64,000 bases of DNA from Chitinolyticbacter meiyuanensis (GCF_008033135.1 NZ_CP041335.1:1213513-1277512), one strand, 5' to 3'. Positions 11,907 to 22,190 are shown, counted from the stretch's first letter. The notes: generated by a model not told the origin, from the letters alone. A program made the numbers and translations.

Positions 11907-12812
11907 ATGTCGGGGGAGCAAACCAAGGGGCGCGTGCTGGTCGTCGACGACGAGCCGTTCAACCTGGAAATCCTGAGTGAGCATCTCCTCGACGCCGGCT
12001 ATCTCGTGGAAACCGCTGAAGACGGCGAAATTGCCTGGGATGTACTCGCGCGCGACCAGCATTTCGACGCCATCCTGCTCGACCGCATGATGCCGCGCAT
12101 GGACGGCATGGCCTTGCTGGCGCGGGTGAAGCAGCAGCCCGAGCTCGCTGAAGTCCCGGTCATCATGCAGACCGCGGTCGGTGCCGCCGAGAATGTGCGC
12201 GAAGGCTTGGCTGCAGGCGCCTACTACTACCTGATCAAGCCGTTCCAGCGCGACATGCTGCTGGCCATCATCGCCGCCGCGGTCGGTTCGCGTCGCGAGC
12301 GCCAGCAGCTGGAGTCGCAACTGGCGGAGCAGGCCAGCTGCTACCAGCTGCTGCGGCGTGGCGAATTCCATTTCCGCACCCTGCAGGAGGCGCGGCAGCT
12401 CACGCTGTTGCTGTCGCAGGCCTGCCCGGAGCCGCAACGTGTGGCGCTGGGATTGTCCGAGCTGCTGGTGAACGCCGTCGAGCACGGCAACCTGGGGATC
12501 AGCTACGGCGAGAAGACCCGCCTGCTGCAGCAGGGGCGCTGGCAGGATGAAGTCGAGTCGCGGCTGGCGCATGACGAATTCACCGAGCGCAAGGTGACCG
12601 TGCTGTTCAGTCGTGATGAGGCGCTCGCCACCTTCGTCATCACCGACGAGGGCGATGGCTTCGACTGGAAGCCGTTCCTCGAATTCTCGCCGGAGCGCGC
12701 TTTCGATCCGCACGGTCGCGGCATCTCGATGGCGCGTATGTTGTCGTTCGATTCGGTCGAATACCAGGGCTGTGGCAACCAGGTGGTGGCCAAGGTCAGG
12801 CTGTGCGACTGA
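11907..12812 (+). CDS. Response regulator with C-terminal HATPase (RsbW-like) domain
   Basis: The protein has 301 residues. Residues 8-125 form a receiver domain with VVDDEPFNLEIL, phosphoacceptor Asp59 in ILLDRMMPRMDG and the conserved Lys in LIKPF. Residues about 175-300 form a GHKL ATPase with an N-box (SELLVNAVEHG), G1 (ITDEGDGFDW) and G2 (HGRGISMARML), but no dimerisation helix with a phospho-His. This architecture resembles anti-sigma kinase (RsbW/SpoIIAB) outputs placed under receiver control. It could phosphorylate or bind an anti-sigma antagonist; no partner gene is adjacent. Confidence 0.85.
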   Translation: MSGEQTKGRVLVVDDEPFNLEILSEHLLDAGYLVETAEDGEIAWDVLARDQHFDAILLDRMMPRMDGMALLARVKQQPELAEVPVIMQTAVGAAENVREGLAAGAYYYLIKPFQRDMLLAIIAAAVGSRRERQQLESQLAEQASCYQLLRRGEFHFRTLQEARQLTLLLSQACPEPQRVALGLSELLVNAVEHGNLGISYGEKTRLLQQGRWQDEVESRLAHDEFTERKVTVLFSRDEALATFVITDEGDGFDWKPFLEFSPERAFDPHGRGISMARMLSFDSVEYQGCGNQVVAKVRLCD

Positions 12813-12831
12813 TCCGGCGCGTCACGGCATG

Positions 12832-12861
12832 AAAAAAGCCACCGTCACGGTGGCTTTTTTG
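12832..12861. terminator. Bidirectional terminator between the RR-HATPase gene and hisC
   Basis: AAAAAAGCCACC-GTCAC-GGTGGCTTTTTT forms a strong stem with A/T-tracts on both strands between convergent genes. Confidence 0.88.
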
Positions 12862-12878
12862 TTGATGGCCGTTCCCGG

Positions 12879-13937
12879 TCACGGGCGGATGATTTCGGCC
12901 AGCGCCTTCACCAGTGCCTCGCACTCGGCATCGGTGCCGATCGAGATGCGCAGGAACTGGTCGATGCGCGGCAGCTTGAAGTGGCGCACCAATACCGCGC
13001 GCGCGCGCAGGCCAGCGGCCAGCGTGGCGGCATCGTGGCCAGGATGGCGGGCGAACACGAAGTTGGCCGCGCTCGGCAGAACTTCGAAGCCCAGTTCCTG
13101 CAGATCCTCGATCAGCCACTCGCGGCTGGCGATCACCTTGGCGCGGGTTTCCTGGAAGTAGGCTTCGTCCTCGAACGAGGCGATCGCCCCTGCCTGCGCC
13201 AAACGGTCGAGCGGGTAGGAGTTGAAGCTGTTCTTCACCCGCTCCAGCCCCTCGATCAGTGCGGCATCGCCGATGGCATAACCAACACGCAGGCCGGCCA
13301 GCGAGCGGGATTTCGATAGCGTGCACACGACCAGCAGGTTGGGGTGGCGCTCGACCAGCGCCACGGCGCTTTCGCCGCCGAAATCGATATAGGCTTCATC
13401 GACCACGACCGGCACGTCGGGCAGCCGGGCAAGCAGGGTGTGGATCGCCTCCAGGGCCAGTAGTCGCCCGGTCGGCGCATTCGGGTTGGGGAAGATGATG
13501 GCGCCGGCACCGCCATAGGCGGCAAGATCGATCTCGAAGCTGTCGGTCAGCGCCGGCGTCACCGCTGCAATGCCGTAGAGGTCGCAATACACCGGGTAGA
13601 AGCTGTAGCTGATGTCCGGGAAGTAGAGCGGCTTCTCCTGCTTGAGCAACGCGCAGAAAGCGTGCGCCAGGACTTCGTCCGAGCCGTTGCCGACGAAAAC
13701 CTGTTCGTGCTTCACGCCGTGATAGCGGGCGACGGTGGCCTTGAGCGCGTCCGCATTGGGATCGGGGTAGAGCCGCAGCGCATCGCTGTTGGCGTCGCGA
13801 ATGGCGGTCAGCACCTTGGGCGAGGGGCCGTAGGGGTTTTCGTTGGTATTGAGCTTGATCAGGTTGTTGATCTTCGGCTGCTCGCCCGGCACATAGGGGG
13901 TCAGCGTGTGAACGACGGGGCTCCAGTAGCGGCTCAT
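12879..13937 (-). CDS. hisC: Histidinol-phosphate aminotransferase
   Basis: This 352-residue class I/II PLP aminotransferase acts at the histidinol-phosphate step of histidine synthesis. It shows the HisC N-terminal [12 protein letters not shown], the substrate/PLP segments [10 protein letters not shown] and [16 protein letters not shown], and the PLP-binding Lys in [16 protein letters not shown]. The C-terminal RISIGT arginine contacts substrate carboxylate or phosphate. The start at 13937 is chosen because homologues begin near SRYWSP; an in-frame upstream extension exists. It stands alone, not in a his operon, as often seen in beta-proteobacteria with more than one hisC. Confidence 0.93.
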   Translation of the reverse strand: MSRYWSPVVHTLTPYVPGEQPKINNLIKLNTNENPYGPSPKVLTAIRDANSDALRLYPDPNADALKATVARYHGVKHEQVFVGNGSDEVLAHAFCALLKQEKPLYFPDISYSFYPVYCDLYGIAAVTPALTDSFEIDLAAYGGAGAIIFPNPNAPTGRLLALEAIHTLLARLPDVPVVVDEAYIDFGGESAVALVERHPNLLVVCTLSKSRSLAGLRVGYAIGDAALIEGLERVKNSFNSYPLDRLAQAGAIASFEDEAYFQETRAKVIASREWLIEDLQELGFEVLPSAANFVFARHPGHDAATLAAGLRARAVLVRHFKLPRIDQFLRISIGTDAECEALVKALAEIIRP

Positions 13938-14135
13938 GGGGTCTCGGCTCGGGTGATCGGGTTCCTGCATTCTACGGTGAATCGCGCCCGGCGCGGCGGC
14001 TGGCATGGCCACGAACGACATCGGCGATGCGGAGGCCACCCATCGGTGCCGGATGGTGGCGGTCATGCAATACGAACATTTGTGATTTAAAAAGGAAGGC
14101 CCAGCATCCGATCCCGGAATGATCAAGGAAGCCTC

Positions 14136-14339
14136 ATGAAGCCTCCCTTATTCGGTGCCGCGCCCTATGACTGGTTGCGGGAGCTGACCGTTGCCGAGCT
14201 TGAACAGCTTGACCGCGGCTTGGCCGAGCTGCTGCGCCAGCGTCCCGGCGCCTTTTCGCTCTACCGCGCGCACAGCATGCGCAACGCCATCCACTGCACC
14301 CTCTACGACAAGCTTGGCGGTGGCCGCCGCGCGGCTTGA
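14136..14339 (+). CDS. Small hypothetical protein, 67 residues
   Basis: This small basic helical protein has GC-rich third positions and a ribosome site (AAGGAAGCC) before ATG 14136. Two predicted amphipathic helices cover residues 10-35 and 40-60. No motif or family is recognised. It sits alone between hisC and the convergent RsmI-like gene, 9 bp from the latter's stop. Confidence 0.5.
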   Translation: MKPPLFGAAPYDWLRELTVAELEQLDRGLAELLRQRPGAFSLYRAHSMRNAIHCTLYDKLGGGRRAA

Positions 14340-14348
14340 GCGGATGCG

Positions 14349-15059
14349 CTAGCGGGCGTAGAGCACGAACACGGTGGGGCGCTTGTTGATTTCGGGCCTT
14401 GCTCGTTGCTTCCATTCGTTCACGGTGTGAGTGACCACGCCTTGCTGGGCGGTGGTCAGCCCGCAGGCGATGGTCAGCGCCGTGCCGGGTCGACAGTTCG
14501 CCAGCAGCGCCGTGAGCAGCGCATCGTTGCGGTACGGCGTTTCGATGAAGAGTTCTGCCTGGCCGTACTTGACCGAATCCTGCTCCAACCGGCGAATCGC
14601 TTCGCTGCGCGCTGGTTCCTGTGCCGGCAGGTAGCCATTGAAGCGGAACTTCTGACCATTGGCGCCCGAGGCCATCAGCGCCAGCAGGATGCTCGATGGC
14701 CCAACCAACGGCGCCACGGTGATTCCATGCTGATGCGCCAGTCGGACCAGGTTGGCACCGGGGTCGGCCACGCCAGGGCAGCCGGCTTCGCTCATCAGGC
14801 CAATATCGTGACCCTGCAACAGTGGGGCCAGCAGTTCAGCAAGTTCGCTGTCCTTGCTGTGCTCGTTCAGTTCGCGCATCCAAAGACTGCGTAGTTCGTG
14901 CGGCGTGCCGAACTGCTTCAGGTGCGCGCGTGCGGTCTTGGCATTCTCGACCACGAAATGAGTCAGCTGCTGCGCAATGCCGACAACATCCGGCGGCAGG
15001 ACATCATTGAGCGTATCGCCGCCGAGCGGGGTCGGGATCAGGTAGAGCGTTCCGGTCAT
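14349..15059 (-). CDS. RsmI-like SAM-dependent methyltransferase (tetrapyrrole methylase fold)
   Basis: This 236-residue protein opens with GTLYLIPTPLGG and has GLMSEAGCPGVADPG and the glycine-rich APLVGPSSILLALMASG. These are hallmarks of the RsmI/YraL branch, which 2'-O-methylates C1402 of 16S rRNA. It differs from canonical RsmI: it has LGG where RsmI has IGN, and it lacks RsmI's extra C-terminal domain. It is probably the shorter paralogue common in beta-proteobacteria. The start codon overlaps the maf stop by 1 nt, so the two are co-translated. The actual substrate is unknown. Confidence 0.8.
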   Translation of the reverse strand: MTGTLYLIPTPLGGDTLNDVLPPDVVGIAQQLTHFVVENAKTARAHLKQFGTPHELRSLWMRELNEHSKDSELAELLAPLLQGHDIGLMSEAGCPGVADPGANLVRLAHQHGITVAPLVGPSSILLALMASGANGQKFRFNGYLPAQEPARSEAIRRLEQDSVKYGQAELFIETPYRNDALLTALLANCRPGTALTIACGLTTAQQGVVTHTVNEWKQRARPEINKRPTVFVLYAR

Positions 15060-15655
15060 CACAGCAAGGCCACTCCTTCGGCGCGCAGCATCTCGCACAG
15101 CGCCAGCAGCGGTAGGCCGATGATGGCGGATGGGTCGCGATTGGCGATGGCGGTGATCATCACGCTGCCCAGGCCCTCGACCTTGGCACTGCCCGCGCAG
15201 TCGTACGGCTGCTCGCGGCGCAGATAGGCCTCGATCTCGGCATCGCTGTAGTCGCGCATCGTCACCGTGGTGATATCGATGTGACGGCGTGTCTGGCCGG
15301 TGCTGCTGTTGTGCAGGGCAACGGCGGTGTGGAACACGATGTCGCGCCCGCGCATTGCTGTGAGCTGTGCCGCCGCTTGCTCATGGCTGCCCGGCTTGCC
15401 GAGTTGTGTGCCGTCGAGCAGTGCTACCTGGTCCGAACCGATCAACAGTGCGCCGGGAAAGCGCGGCGCCAGTGCTTCGGCTTTGGCGATTGCCAAGCGC
15501 AGGCTGGTGGCGCTGGCGGTTTCGCCGGGCTGGGGCGTCTCGTCGACGCCGGGTGCGGCGCAGTCGAAGGCCAGGCCGAGCCGGGCCAGCAAATCCTTGC
15601 GGTAGCGCGAGGTGGAGGCGAGCACCAGCTGCGGCGAAGTCGTTTGTTTTTCCAT
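15059..15655 (-). CDS. maf: Maf-family nucleotide pyrophosphatase (YceF type)
   Basis: This 198-residue Maf/YceF-type enzyme hydrolyses non-canonical or methylated NTPs to NMPs. It has the N-terminal LASTSRYRKDLLARLG, the conserved ETPQPGE, the Asp of LIGSDQVA and the KPGSHEQA segment. The C-terminal CAGSAKVEGLG holds the substrate loop. The length and adjacency to yceD-rpmF-plsX match the YceF subgroup (m7GTP pyrophosphatase). It is transcribed away from yceD, with the promoters in the 94-bp gap. Confidence 0.92.
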   Translation of the reverse strand: MEKQTTSPQLVLASTSRYRKDLLARLGLAFDCAAPGVDETPQPGETASATSLRLAIAKAEALAPRFPGALLIGSDQVALLDGTQLGKPGSHEQAAAQLTAMRGRDIVFHTAVALHNSSTGQTRRHIDITTVTMRDYSDAEIEAYLRREQPYDCAGSAKVEGLGSVMITAIANRDPSAIIGLPLLALCEMLRAEGVALL

Positions 15656-15749
15656 GGTTTTTTGCCTGGGCAACAGGCGATCAAAAGCTTTGACAGCGCA
15701 AGGTGGGCGATTGTATCATGCGCGGTTTATTGCTTCGTCCGCTCAGAGT

Positions 15750-16241
15750 ATGGCCGTCATCCATAGCGCCGAATTCGCCAAGGAGAAACAGTCGCTCGAG
15801 GGGTCGATCGAGGCGGCGGCGCTGTCGCGCCTTGCAGATCAACTGGCCGATCAGGCTGGTGCCGTGAATTGGCGGTTGGTCGGCGGGGTGGATCGGTATC
15901 AGCGACCGTACCTGGTGTTGTCGCTCACCGGCGAGTTCAACCTCACGTGTCAGCGTTGCCTGAAGCCGATGGCTTGGCAGCTGGAGCGCGAGGCGGTACT
16001 GACCCAGTTTGCCGACGAGGAAAGTCTCGATGATGCGGAAGGCGTCGACGAAGACCTCGAAGGCATGCTGATCGAGCCCGAGCTTGATGTCGACGTGCTG
16101 ATCGAGGACGAAGTGCTGTTGTCGTTGCCGCTGGCGCCGCGTCATGCCGCGTGCGGTGGCGATAGCGAGGCCGCGTTGGTAGCGGCCAAACCGAATCCGT
16201 TTGCTGTCCTGGCAGGTTTGAAAACCAGGAAAGCGGAATAA
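15750..16241 (+). CDS. yceD: YceD-family 23S rRNA accumulation protein (DUF177)
   Basis: This 163-residue DUF177 protein is known to support normal 23S rRNA accumulation. The signature CQRCLKPM is present at about residues 68-75, followed by the acidic EDLEGMLIEPELDVDVLIEDEVLLSLPLAP (a run given by its position, residues about 100-130). It lies directly before rpmF, the universal order yceD-rpmF-plsX-fab. A C-terminal Cys (HAACGG) may complete a metal site. Confidence 0.93.
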   Translation: MAVIHSAEFAKEKQSLEGSIEAAALSRLADQLADQAGAVNWRLVGGVDRYQRPYLVLSLTGEFNLTCQRCLKPMAWQLEREAVLTQFADEESLDDAEGVDEDLEGMLIEPELDVDVLIEDEVLLSLPLAPRHAACGGDSEAALVAAKPNPFAVLAGLKTRKAE

Positions 16242-16274
16242 CTGAACTGAAACTGGTTTTCAAGGAGCTTTACC

Positions 16275-16454
16275 ATGGCCGTTCAACAGAACAAAAAGTC
16301 CCCGTCCAAGCGTGGCATGCACCGCGCCCACGACTTCCTGACCGCCCCGGCGCTGGCCGTCGAGCCGACCACCGGCGAAGCGCACCTGCGTCACCACATC
16401 AGCCCGAACGGCTTCTACCGTGGCCGTCGCGTGCTCAAGGCCAAGGGCGAGTAA
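16275..16454 (+). CDS. rpmF: 50S ribosomal protein L32
   Basis: This 59-residue protein begins [19 protein letters not shown], the L32 signature, and ends in the basic [14 protein letters not shown]. It lacks the Cys4 zinc ribbon found in some bacteria, as is normal for proteobacterial L32. A strong ribosome site (AAGGAGC) precedes ATG 16275. It is 33 bp from yceD and co-transcribed with it. Confidence 0.97.
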   Translation: MAVQQNKKSPSKRGMHRAHDFLTAPALAVEPTTGEAHLRHHISPNGFYRGRRVLKAKGE

Positions 16455-16549
16455 TAATCGCTGCATAACCAATCGGTTATGAAAACGGCGCACTCAGGAG
16501 ACCCCTGTTTGCGCCGTTCGCCATTCTGGACAACCCCACCAGGCATTCC

Positions 16550-17587
16550 ATGGATATCACCGTAGCGGTCGACGCGATGGGTGGCGATCACGGCACCCAC
16601 GTGACCGTGCCCGCCGTGCTGCGTTTTCTCGACGACCATCCCGACGTCAATGTCGTGCTCGTCGGCCTGCCCGACGCGATCGAGGCCGAACTCAAGGCCA
16701 GCCGCAAGCAATGCGGCCCGCGCCTGCGCATCCATGCCGCGACCGAAGTAGTCGCGATGGACGAAGCGCCGCAATCCGCGCTGAAGAACAAGAAGGATTC
16801 GTCGATGCGCGTGGCGATCAACCTCGTGAAGTCCGGCGAGGCCAGCGCTTGCGTGTCCGCCGGCAATACCGGGGCCCTGATGGCCACGGCGCGCTTCGTG
16901 CTCAAGACGATTCGCGGCATCGAGCGTCCGGCCATTGCGCGCATGATGCCGTCGCGTACCGGCAGCGAGACCTGTGTGCTGGATCTGGGCGCCAACGTTG
17001 ACTGCACGCCCGAGCATCTGCTGCAGTTCGCCGTGATGGGCGCCGCGCTGGTGTCGGCGGTGAAACACAAGCCGCGTCCCACCGTGGGCCTCTTGAATGT
17101 CGGCGAGGAAGACATCAAGGGCAACGAGCTCGCCAAGCAGGCCGCAGAGTTGCTGCGCGCGTCCAAGCTGAACTTCCAGGGCAATGTCGAGGGCAACGAT
17201 CTCTTCAGCGGCGTGGTGGATGTCATCGCCACCGATGGCTTCACCGGCAATGTGGCGCTGAAGTCGTCCGAAGGTTTGGCCAAGATGTTGGCCGATTTCC
17301 TCAAGCAGGAATTCGTGCGCTCGTGGTGGACCAAGGCGCTGGCGGGCCTGGCCTGGCCGGTGCTCGGCCGCTTCAAGAAGCGGGTCGATCCGCGCCGCTT
17401 CAACGGCGCATCGTTGCTCGGGTTGAACGGGATTGTGGTAAAAAGCCACGGCAGCGCCGACCGGCTGGCGTTCTACTGGGCGCTCAAGCAGGCGGTCGAC
17501 GAGGCGCGTGCCGGTGTGGCGCAGCGCACCGCCGAGCTGGTGCAGCAGCAGCTCGCCGTCCACGAAGCCCCGCAGTCCGCGCACTAA
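16550..17587 (+). CDS. plsX: Phosphate acyltransferase PlsX
   Basis: This 345-residue enzyme makes acyl-phosphate from acyl-ACP for phospholipid synthesis. It begins [13 protein letters not shown] and contains [10 protein letters not shown], the family's glycine-rich signature, plus [13 protein letters not shown] and [16 protein letters not shown]. Length is typical. It lies between rpmF and fabH, the standard order, and is probably co-transcribed with both. Confidence 0.96.
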   Translation: MDITVAVDAMGGDHGTHVTVPAVLRFLDDHPDVNVVLVGLPDAIEAELKASRKQCGPRLRIHAATEVVAMDEAPQSALKNKKDSSMRVAINLVKSGEASACVSAGNTGALMATARFVLKTIRGIERPAIARMMPSRTGSETCVLDLGANVDCTPEHLLQFAVMGAALVSAVKHKPRPTVGLLNVGEEDIKGNELAKQAAELLRASKLNFQGNVEGNDLFSGVVDVIATDGFTGNVALKSSEGLAKMLADFLKQEFVRSWWTKALAGLAWPVLGRFKKRVDPRRFNGASLLGLNGIVVKSHGSADRLAFYWALKQAVDEARAGVAQRTAELVQQQLAVHEAPQSAH

Positions 17588-17607
17588 CCCATTCCGAGGC
17601 CCGCATC

Positions 17608-18564
17608 ATGTACGCCCGCATCGTCGGTACCGGCTCCTACCTGCCCGAACAGATCGTCACCAACAACGATCTTGCCCAACGGATCGACACCAGCGACGAG
17701 TGGATCGCCAGCCGTACCGGCATCCGCCAGCGCCATATTGCGCAGCCCGAGCAGCTCACCTCCGATCTTGCGCTGATCGCCATCGAGCGCGCGCTCGAAT
17801 CGGCCGGCGTGGCGCGCGAGGAGGTTGATCTGCTGATTGTCGCCACCACCACCCCCGACAATATTTTCCCATCGACCGCCTGCCTGCTGCAGGAACGCCT
17901 CGGCGTACACGGCTTCCCGGCGTTCGATGTGCAGGCAGTGTGTGCTGGCTTCGTATACGCGCTGGCGACCGCCAACGCCATGATCAAGAGTGGCGTGGCC
18001 AAGTGCGCTGTCGTGGTCGGTGCCGAGAAGCTGTCGAACCTGATCAACTGGGAAGACCGTGCAACCTGCGTGCTGTTTGGCGATGGCGCCGGCGCCGTGG
18101 TACTCAAGGCCTCCGACGAGCCAGGCATCCTGCATGCGCAGCTGCATGCCGACGGCCGCTACAACGGCATCCTCAAGGCCGAGGGCAGGGTGAAGCAGGG
18201 CGCTGTCGACGGCAATCCGTGGATCTATATGGAAGGCAACGCCGTCTTCAAGTTCGCGGTGCGCGCGCTGGCCGATGTGGCCGAGCAGACGCTGGCCGCC
18301 GCGGGGCTGGAGAAATCCGACATCGACTGGCTGGTGCCGCACCAGGCCAATCTGCGCATCATCGAATCGACTGCCAAGCATCTGCAGCTGCCGATGGAGC
18401 AGGTTATCGTCACCGTCGACAAGCACGGTAACACGTCCGCCGCTTCGATCCCGCTGGCGCTCGACGAGGGCGTGAAGAGCGGCCGCATCCAGCCTGGGCA
18501 GACGCTGCTGCTGGAAGGCATAGGTGGCGGCTTCGCCTGGGGTTCGGTGTTGCTGAAGTATTGA
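17608..18564 (+). CDS. fabH: Beta-ketoacyl-ACP synthase III
   Basis: This 318-residue thiolase-fold enzyme starts fatty-acid synthesis by condensing acetyl-CoA with malonyl-ACP. The active Cys lies in [12 protein letters not shown] (about residue 112), the His in PHQANLRI and the Asn in HGNTSAASI. The start at 17608 gives the usual [14 protein letters not shown]. It follows plsX by 20 bp. A terminator-like hairpin follows it, so fabD may be partly uncoupled. Confidence 0.96.
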   Translation: MYARIVGTGSYLPEQIVTNNDLAQRIDTSDEWIASRTGIRQRHIAQPEQLTSDLALIAIERALESAGVAREEVDLLIVATTTPDNIFPSTACLLQERLGVHGFPAFDVQAVCAGFVYALATANAMIKSGVAKCAVVVGAEKLSNLINWEDRATCVLFGDGAGAVVLKASDEPGILHAQLHADGRYNGILKAEGRVKQGAVDGNPWIYMEGNAVFKFAVRALADVAEQTLAAAGLEKSDIDWLVPHQANLRIIESTAKHLQLPMEQVIVTVDKHGNTSAASIPLALDEGVKSGRIQPGQTLLLEGIGGGFAWGSVLLKY

Positions 18565-18567
18565 TGG

Positions 18568-18592
18568 AAACGGCGCCCAGGCGCCGTTTTTG
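18568..18592 (+). terminator. Terminator-like hairpin between fabH and fabD
   Basis: AACGGCGCC-CA-GGCGCCGTTTTT is a GC-rich stem followed by five T, placed 4 bp after the fabH stop. It may attenuate read-through so that fabD onward is set at another level. Confidence 0.65.
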
Positions 18593-18621
18593 ATTTCAAA
18601 CGATTGTTTCAAGGAGCGACC

Positions 18622-19551
18622 ATGTCTCTCGCATTCGTGTTTCCGGGCCAGGGCTCGCAATCGCTGGGCATGATGAAAGGCTTTGCGGGCGATGCCTCGG
18701 TGCGGCAGACCTTCGAGGAAGCCAGCGATGCACTCGGCCAGGATCTATGGGCAATGTGCGACGAAGGCGCTGATACGGCCGTCATCAATGCCACGGTGAA
18801 TACCCAGCCGCTGATGCTGACCGCTGGCATCGCCGTGTTCCGTGCCTGGCGGGCCAACGGTGGTGTGCAGCCTGCGTTGGCAGCTGGCCATTCGCTGGGG
18901 GAATACACGGCGCTGGCCGCTGCCGGCAGCATTGCCTTCACCGACGCGGTGAAGCTGGTGCGCCTGCGCGCCGAGGCGATGCAAAGTGCCGTGCCGGAAG
19001 GTGTCGGGGCCATGGCGGCGATCCTGGGTCTGCCGGATGAGGTGATCGTTGCGGCCTGTGCCCAGGCGGCCGAAGGCGAGGTGGTCGAGGCCGTGAACTT
19101 CAATTCCGCCGGCCAGGTGGTGATTGCCGGCAACAAGGCCGCGGTCGAACGGGCGATGGCGTTGTGCAAGGAGCAGGGTGCCAAGCGCGCACTGCCGCTG
19201 CCGGTGTCGGTACCCTCGCATTGCGCATTGATGAAGCCGGCCGCCGAGCAGCTCGCCGCTGCGCTGGCGGGGATTGCTGTCGCCGCACCCGAATTCCCGG
19301 TGATCCACAATGCCGATGTTGCTGCCTACACCGACGCGGCGCAGATCCGCGACGCGCTGACGCGCCAGCTGTATCAACCAGTACGCTGGGTCGAGACGGT
19401 GCAGCAGATGGCCGCCGACGGCGCCAGCGTGATCGCCGAATGTGGTCCGGGCAAGGTGCTGGTCGGCCTCAACAAGCGCATCGCAGACGGCGCGCAGCAT
19501 ATTCCGCTCACCGACCTTGCCGCGTTCGACGCGCTGAAGTCGGTGCTGTGA
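18622..19551 (+). CDS. fabD: Malonyl-CoA:ACP transacylase
   Basis: This 309-residue enzyme loads malonyl groups on ACP. FVFPGQGSQ is at the N-terminus, and the catalytic Ser91 lies in AGHSLGEYTA. The catalytic His is in PVSVPSHCALM, and the C-terminal EcGPGKVLVGL is intact. The start is chosen at 18622, after AAGGAGCGACC. fabG follows 29 bp later. Confidence 0.96.
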   Translation: MSLAFVFPGQGSQSLGMMKGFAGDASVRQTFEEASDALGQDLWAMCDEGADTAVINATVNTQPLMLTAGIAVFRAWRANGGVQPALAAGHSLGEYTALAAAGSIAFTDAVKLVRLRAEAMQSAVPEGVGAMAAILGLPDEVIVAACAQAAEGEVVEAVNFNSAGQVVIAGNKAAVERAMALCKEQGAKRALPLPVSVPSHCALMKPAAEQLAAALAGIAVAAPEFPVIHNADVAAYTDAAQIRDALTRQLYQPVRWVETVQQMAADGASVIAECGPGKVLVGLNKRIADGAQHIPLTDLAAFDALKSVL

Positions 19552-19580
19552 TTCCGAAACCGTCCGAACAAGGAACCAAG

Positions 19581-20324
19581 ATGAGTCTTGCAGGAAAAGT
19601 GGCACTGGTGACCGGCGCCTCGCGCGGCATCGGCCAGGCCATCGCGCTGGAGCTGGCGGCCCAGGGCGCGATCGTGATCGGCACTGCCACCAGCGATGCC
19701 GGCGCTGAAGCGATTGATGCGTATCTGAAGGAGGCGGGCGCGCAGGGCGCTGGCCTCAAGCTCAACGTGACCGATGAGGGCGCGTGTGAGGCCATCGTGA
19801 CCGACATCGAGAAGCAGCATGGCGCCATTGCCGTGTTGGTGAACAATGCCGGCATCACCCGCGACAATCTGTTGATGCGGATGAAGGATGAGGAATGGGA
19901 CGCCATCATGGAGACCAACCTCAAGCCGGTGTACAAGCTCTCCAAGGCAGTATTGCGCGGCATGATGAAGGCCCGCTGGGGCCGCATCATCAATATCGCC
20001 TCGGTGGTCGGCGCCACCGGTAACCCGGGGCAGACCAATTATTCGGCGGCCAAGGCGGCATTGTTTGGCTTTACCAAGTCGCTGGCGCGTGAGATCGGCT
20101 CGCGCGGTGTCACCGTCAACGCGGTCGCGCCGGGCTTCATCGATACCGACATGACCCGAGGCCTGCCCGACGAGCAAAAGGCCGCGCTGGTGCAGAGCAT
20201 TGCACTGGGCCGGCTGGGCGAGGCGAAGGAAATCGCCGATGCGGTGGGTTTCCTCGCGTCGGACAAGGCCAGCTACATCACCGGGCAGACGCTGCACGTG
20301 AACGGCGGCATGTACATGAATTGA
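19581..20324 (+). CDS. fabG: 3-oxoacyl-ACP reductase
   Basis: This 247-residue NADPH-dependent short-chain dehydrogenase reduces beta-ketoacyl-ACP. The cofactor loop [12 protein letters not shown], the [14 protein letters not shown] segment, the catalytic Ser in IINIASVVG, the YSAAKAA Tyr/Lys pair and the C-terminal GGMYMN are all present. Start 19581 follows an AAGGAAC site. Its place between fabD and acpP confirms the assignment over other SDR proteins. Confidence 0.97.
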   Translation: MSLAGKVALVTGASRGIGQAIALELAAQGAIVIGTATSDAGAEAIDAYLKEAGAQGAGLKLNVTDEGACEAIVTDIEKQHGAIAVLVNNAGITRDNLLMRMKDEEWDAIMETNLKPVYKLSKAVLRGMMKARWGRIINIASVVGATGNPGQTNYSAAKAALFGFTKSLAREIGSRGVTVNAVAPGFIDTDMTRGLPDEQKAALVQSIALGRLGEAKEIADAVGFLASDKASYITGQTLHVNGGMYMN

Positions 20325-20397
20325 CGGGTATCCGCGCCATGGTGGTGCGGTCCTGACTCTGCGCGTTGTGCAGGATCAGACGGACGGTTGGGCTCGC

Positions 20398-20425
20398 TTG
20401 GCGGCTCCCGTTTTTTTGGTACAAT
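20398..20425 (+). promoter_or_regulatory. acpP: Predicted sigma-70 promoter of acpP
   Basis: TTGGCG and TACAAT hexamers are 16 bp apart, ending 48 bp upstream of the acpP start. A separate promoter here would explain high ACP expression inside the fab cluster. It is a sequence prediction only. Confidence 0.5.
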
Positions 20426-20472
20426 GCCGACGCTTTTTATCTGAATTCCTCAAAAAGGCTTGGGTTAAATCC

Positions 20473-20712
20473 ATGGAAAACATCGAACAGCGCGTGAAGA
20501 AAATCGTTGCCGAGCAACTTGGCGTGCCGGAAACCGACGTCAAGACCGAATCGTCGTTCGTGAACGACCTCGGCGCGGACTCGCTCGACACCGTTGAACT
20601 CGTGATGGCCCTCGAAGAAGAGTTCGAGTGCGAAATCCCGGACGAAGAAGCCGAAAAGATCACCACGGTTCAGCAAGCGATCGACTACGTCACCGCTCAC
20701 CTGGGCAAGTAA
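20473..20712 (+). CDS. acpP: Acyl carrier protein
   Basis: This is a 79-residue, very acidic four-helix protein. The phosphopantetheine attachment Ser37 sits in the invariant [18 protein letters not shown]. It carries growing acyl chains as thioesters for the Fab enzymes encoded on both sides. It is full length and closely follows the canonical sequence. Confidence 0.98.
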   Translation: MENIEQRVKKIVAEQLGVPETDVKTESSFVNDLGADSLDTVELVMALEEEFECEIPDEEAEKITTVQQAIDYVTAHLGK

Positions 20713-20867
20713 TCCTTCCGCGATTCCCGCGTCGGCCGCCCCTGGTGGCCGCGCCTGGAGCGGCGTGCAGCATCGATCCCGCATGATGGACCGCCAGCCG
20801 GTCCAGCATGTTGTTTCGGGCCTGCAGGCCGCTCTTGTTCCATCTGGCTTACCCCTCGGAGATTCCC

Positions 20868-22109
20868 ATGTCCAAACGCAGAGTCGTCGTCACCGGTCTG
20901 GGCCACATATCCCCGGTCGGCAATGACGTCGCGACCGGCTGGGCCAACCTGCTCAACGGCCAATCCGGCATTGCCACCATCACGCGCTTCGATGCAAGCG
21001 ATATGGCCTGCCAGATCGCTGGTGAAGTCAAGGGCTTCGACATCACCCAGTACATCAGCGCCAAGGAAGCGCGCCGTATGGATCTGTTCATCCATTACGG
21101 CATCGCGGCCGCGTTGCAGGCCATTGCCGATTCCGGCCTTGATGATGTGCCTGGCCTCGACAAGACCCGCGTGGGTGTGAACATCGGCTCGGGCATCGGC
21201 GGCCTGCCGCTGATCGAGGAGACTGGTGTCGACCTGATCAATGGCGGCCCACGCAAGATCGGCCCCTTTTTCATTCCCGGCTCGCTGATCAACTTGATCG
21301 CTGGGCATGTGACCATCCTCAAGGGTTATCAGGGTCCGAGCTACGGCATCGTCTCCGCGTGCACCACCGGCGCGCATTCGATTGGCGACGCCGCACGGAT
21401 GATCCAGTACGGTGATGCGGACATCATGGTGGCTGGTGGCGCCGAGGGCGCGATCTCGCGCCTTGGTATCGGTGGTTTTGCTGCGATGAAGGCACTGTCG
21501 ACCCGGAACGACGATCCGGCGACTGCCAGCCGTCCGTGGGACAAGGGCCGCGACGGCTTCGTGATGGGCGAAGGCGCTGGCGTGCTGGTGCTGGAAGAGT
21601 ACGAACACGCAGTCAAGCGTGGCGCCAAGATCTACTGCGAGTTCGCCGGTTTCGGCATGAGTTCGGATGCGCACCACATCACCGCGCCAAATGCCGAGGG
21701 GCCTGCTCGTGGCGTGACCAACGCGTTGCGCGACGCGGGCATCAACGTCGACCAGGTGCAGTACGTCAACGCGCACGGCACCTCGACCCCGCTGGGTGAT
21801 GCCAACGAGACCAATGCGCTGAAGCTCGCTTTTGGCGACCACGCAGCCAAGCTGGCGGTGAACTCGACCAAGTCGATGACCGGCCACTTGCTGGGCGGTG
21901 CCGGTGGCGTCGAGGCCGTCTACTCGATCCTTGCCGTGCACAACCAGGTGGCGCCGCCGACGATCAACCTCGTCGAGCAGGATATCGAGGGCGGTTGCGA
22001 TCTTGACTACGTGGCCAATGCCGCGCGCGAGATGAAGATCGACGTGGCGATCTCCAACTCCTTCGGTTTTGGTGGCACCAATGGCACGCTGGTGTTCAAA
22101 CGCGTCTGA
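20868..22109 (+). CDS. fabF: Beta-ketoacyl-ACP synthase II
   Basis: This 413-residue elongating condensing enzyme starts at ATG 20868 ([12 protein letters not shown]). The active Cys is in [13 protein letters not shown], and the two catalytic His are in [11 protein letters not shown] and [13 protein letters not shown]. It extends medium and long acyl-ACP chains and adjusts the unsaturated content with temperature. It ends the fab cluster before a strong terminator. Confidence 0.97.
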   Translation: MSKRRVVVTGLGHISPVGNDVATGWANLLNGQSGIATITRFDASDMACQIAGEVKGFDITQYISAKEARRMDLFIHYGIAAALQAIADSGLDDVPGLDKTRVGVNIGSGIGGLPLIEETGVDLINGGPRKIGPFFIPGSLINLIAGHVTILKGYQGPSYGIVSACTTGAHSIGDAARMIQYGDADIMVAGGAEGAISRLGIGGFAAMKALSTRNDDPATASRPWDKGRDGFVMGEGAGVLVLEEYEHAVKRGAKIYCEFAGFGMSSDAHHITAPNAEGPARGVTNALRDAGINVDQVQYVNAHGTSTPLGDANETNALKLAFGDHAAKLAVNSTKSMTGHLLGGAGGVEAVYSILAVHNQVAPPTINLVEQDIEGGCDLDYVANAAREMKIDVAISNSFGFGGTNGTLVFKRV

Positions 22110-22130
22110 TGCAGCGTGCTCGTGAACAAC

Positions 22131-22160
22131 AAAAAACCCGCAGCACGCTGCGGGTTTTTT
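22131..22160. terminator. Bidirectional terminator after fabF
   Basis: AAAAAACCCGCAGCACGCTGCGGGTTTTTT is a symmetrical hairpin with A/T-tracts on both sides, between fabF and the convergent repeat-protein gene. Confidence 0.9.
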
Positions 22161-22190
22161 GTTGTTCTATCAACGCTGTGTTGCGCGTCC

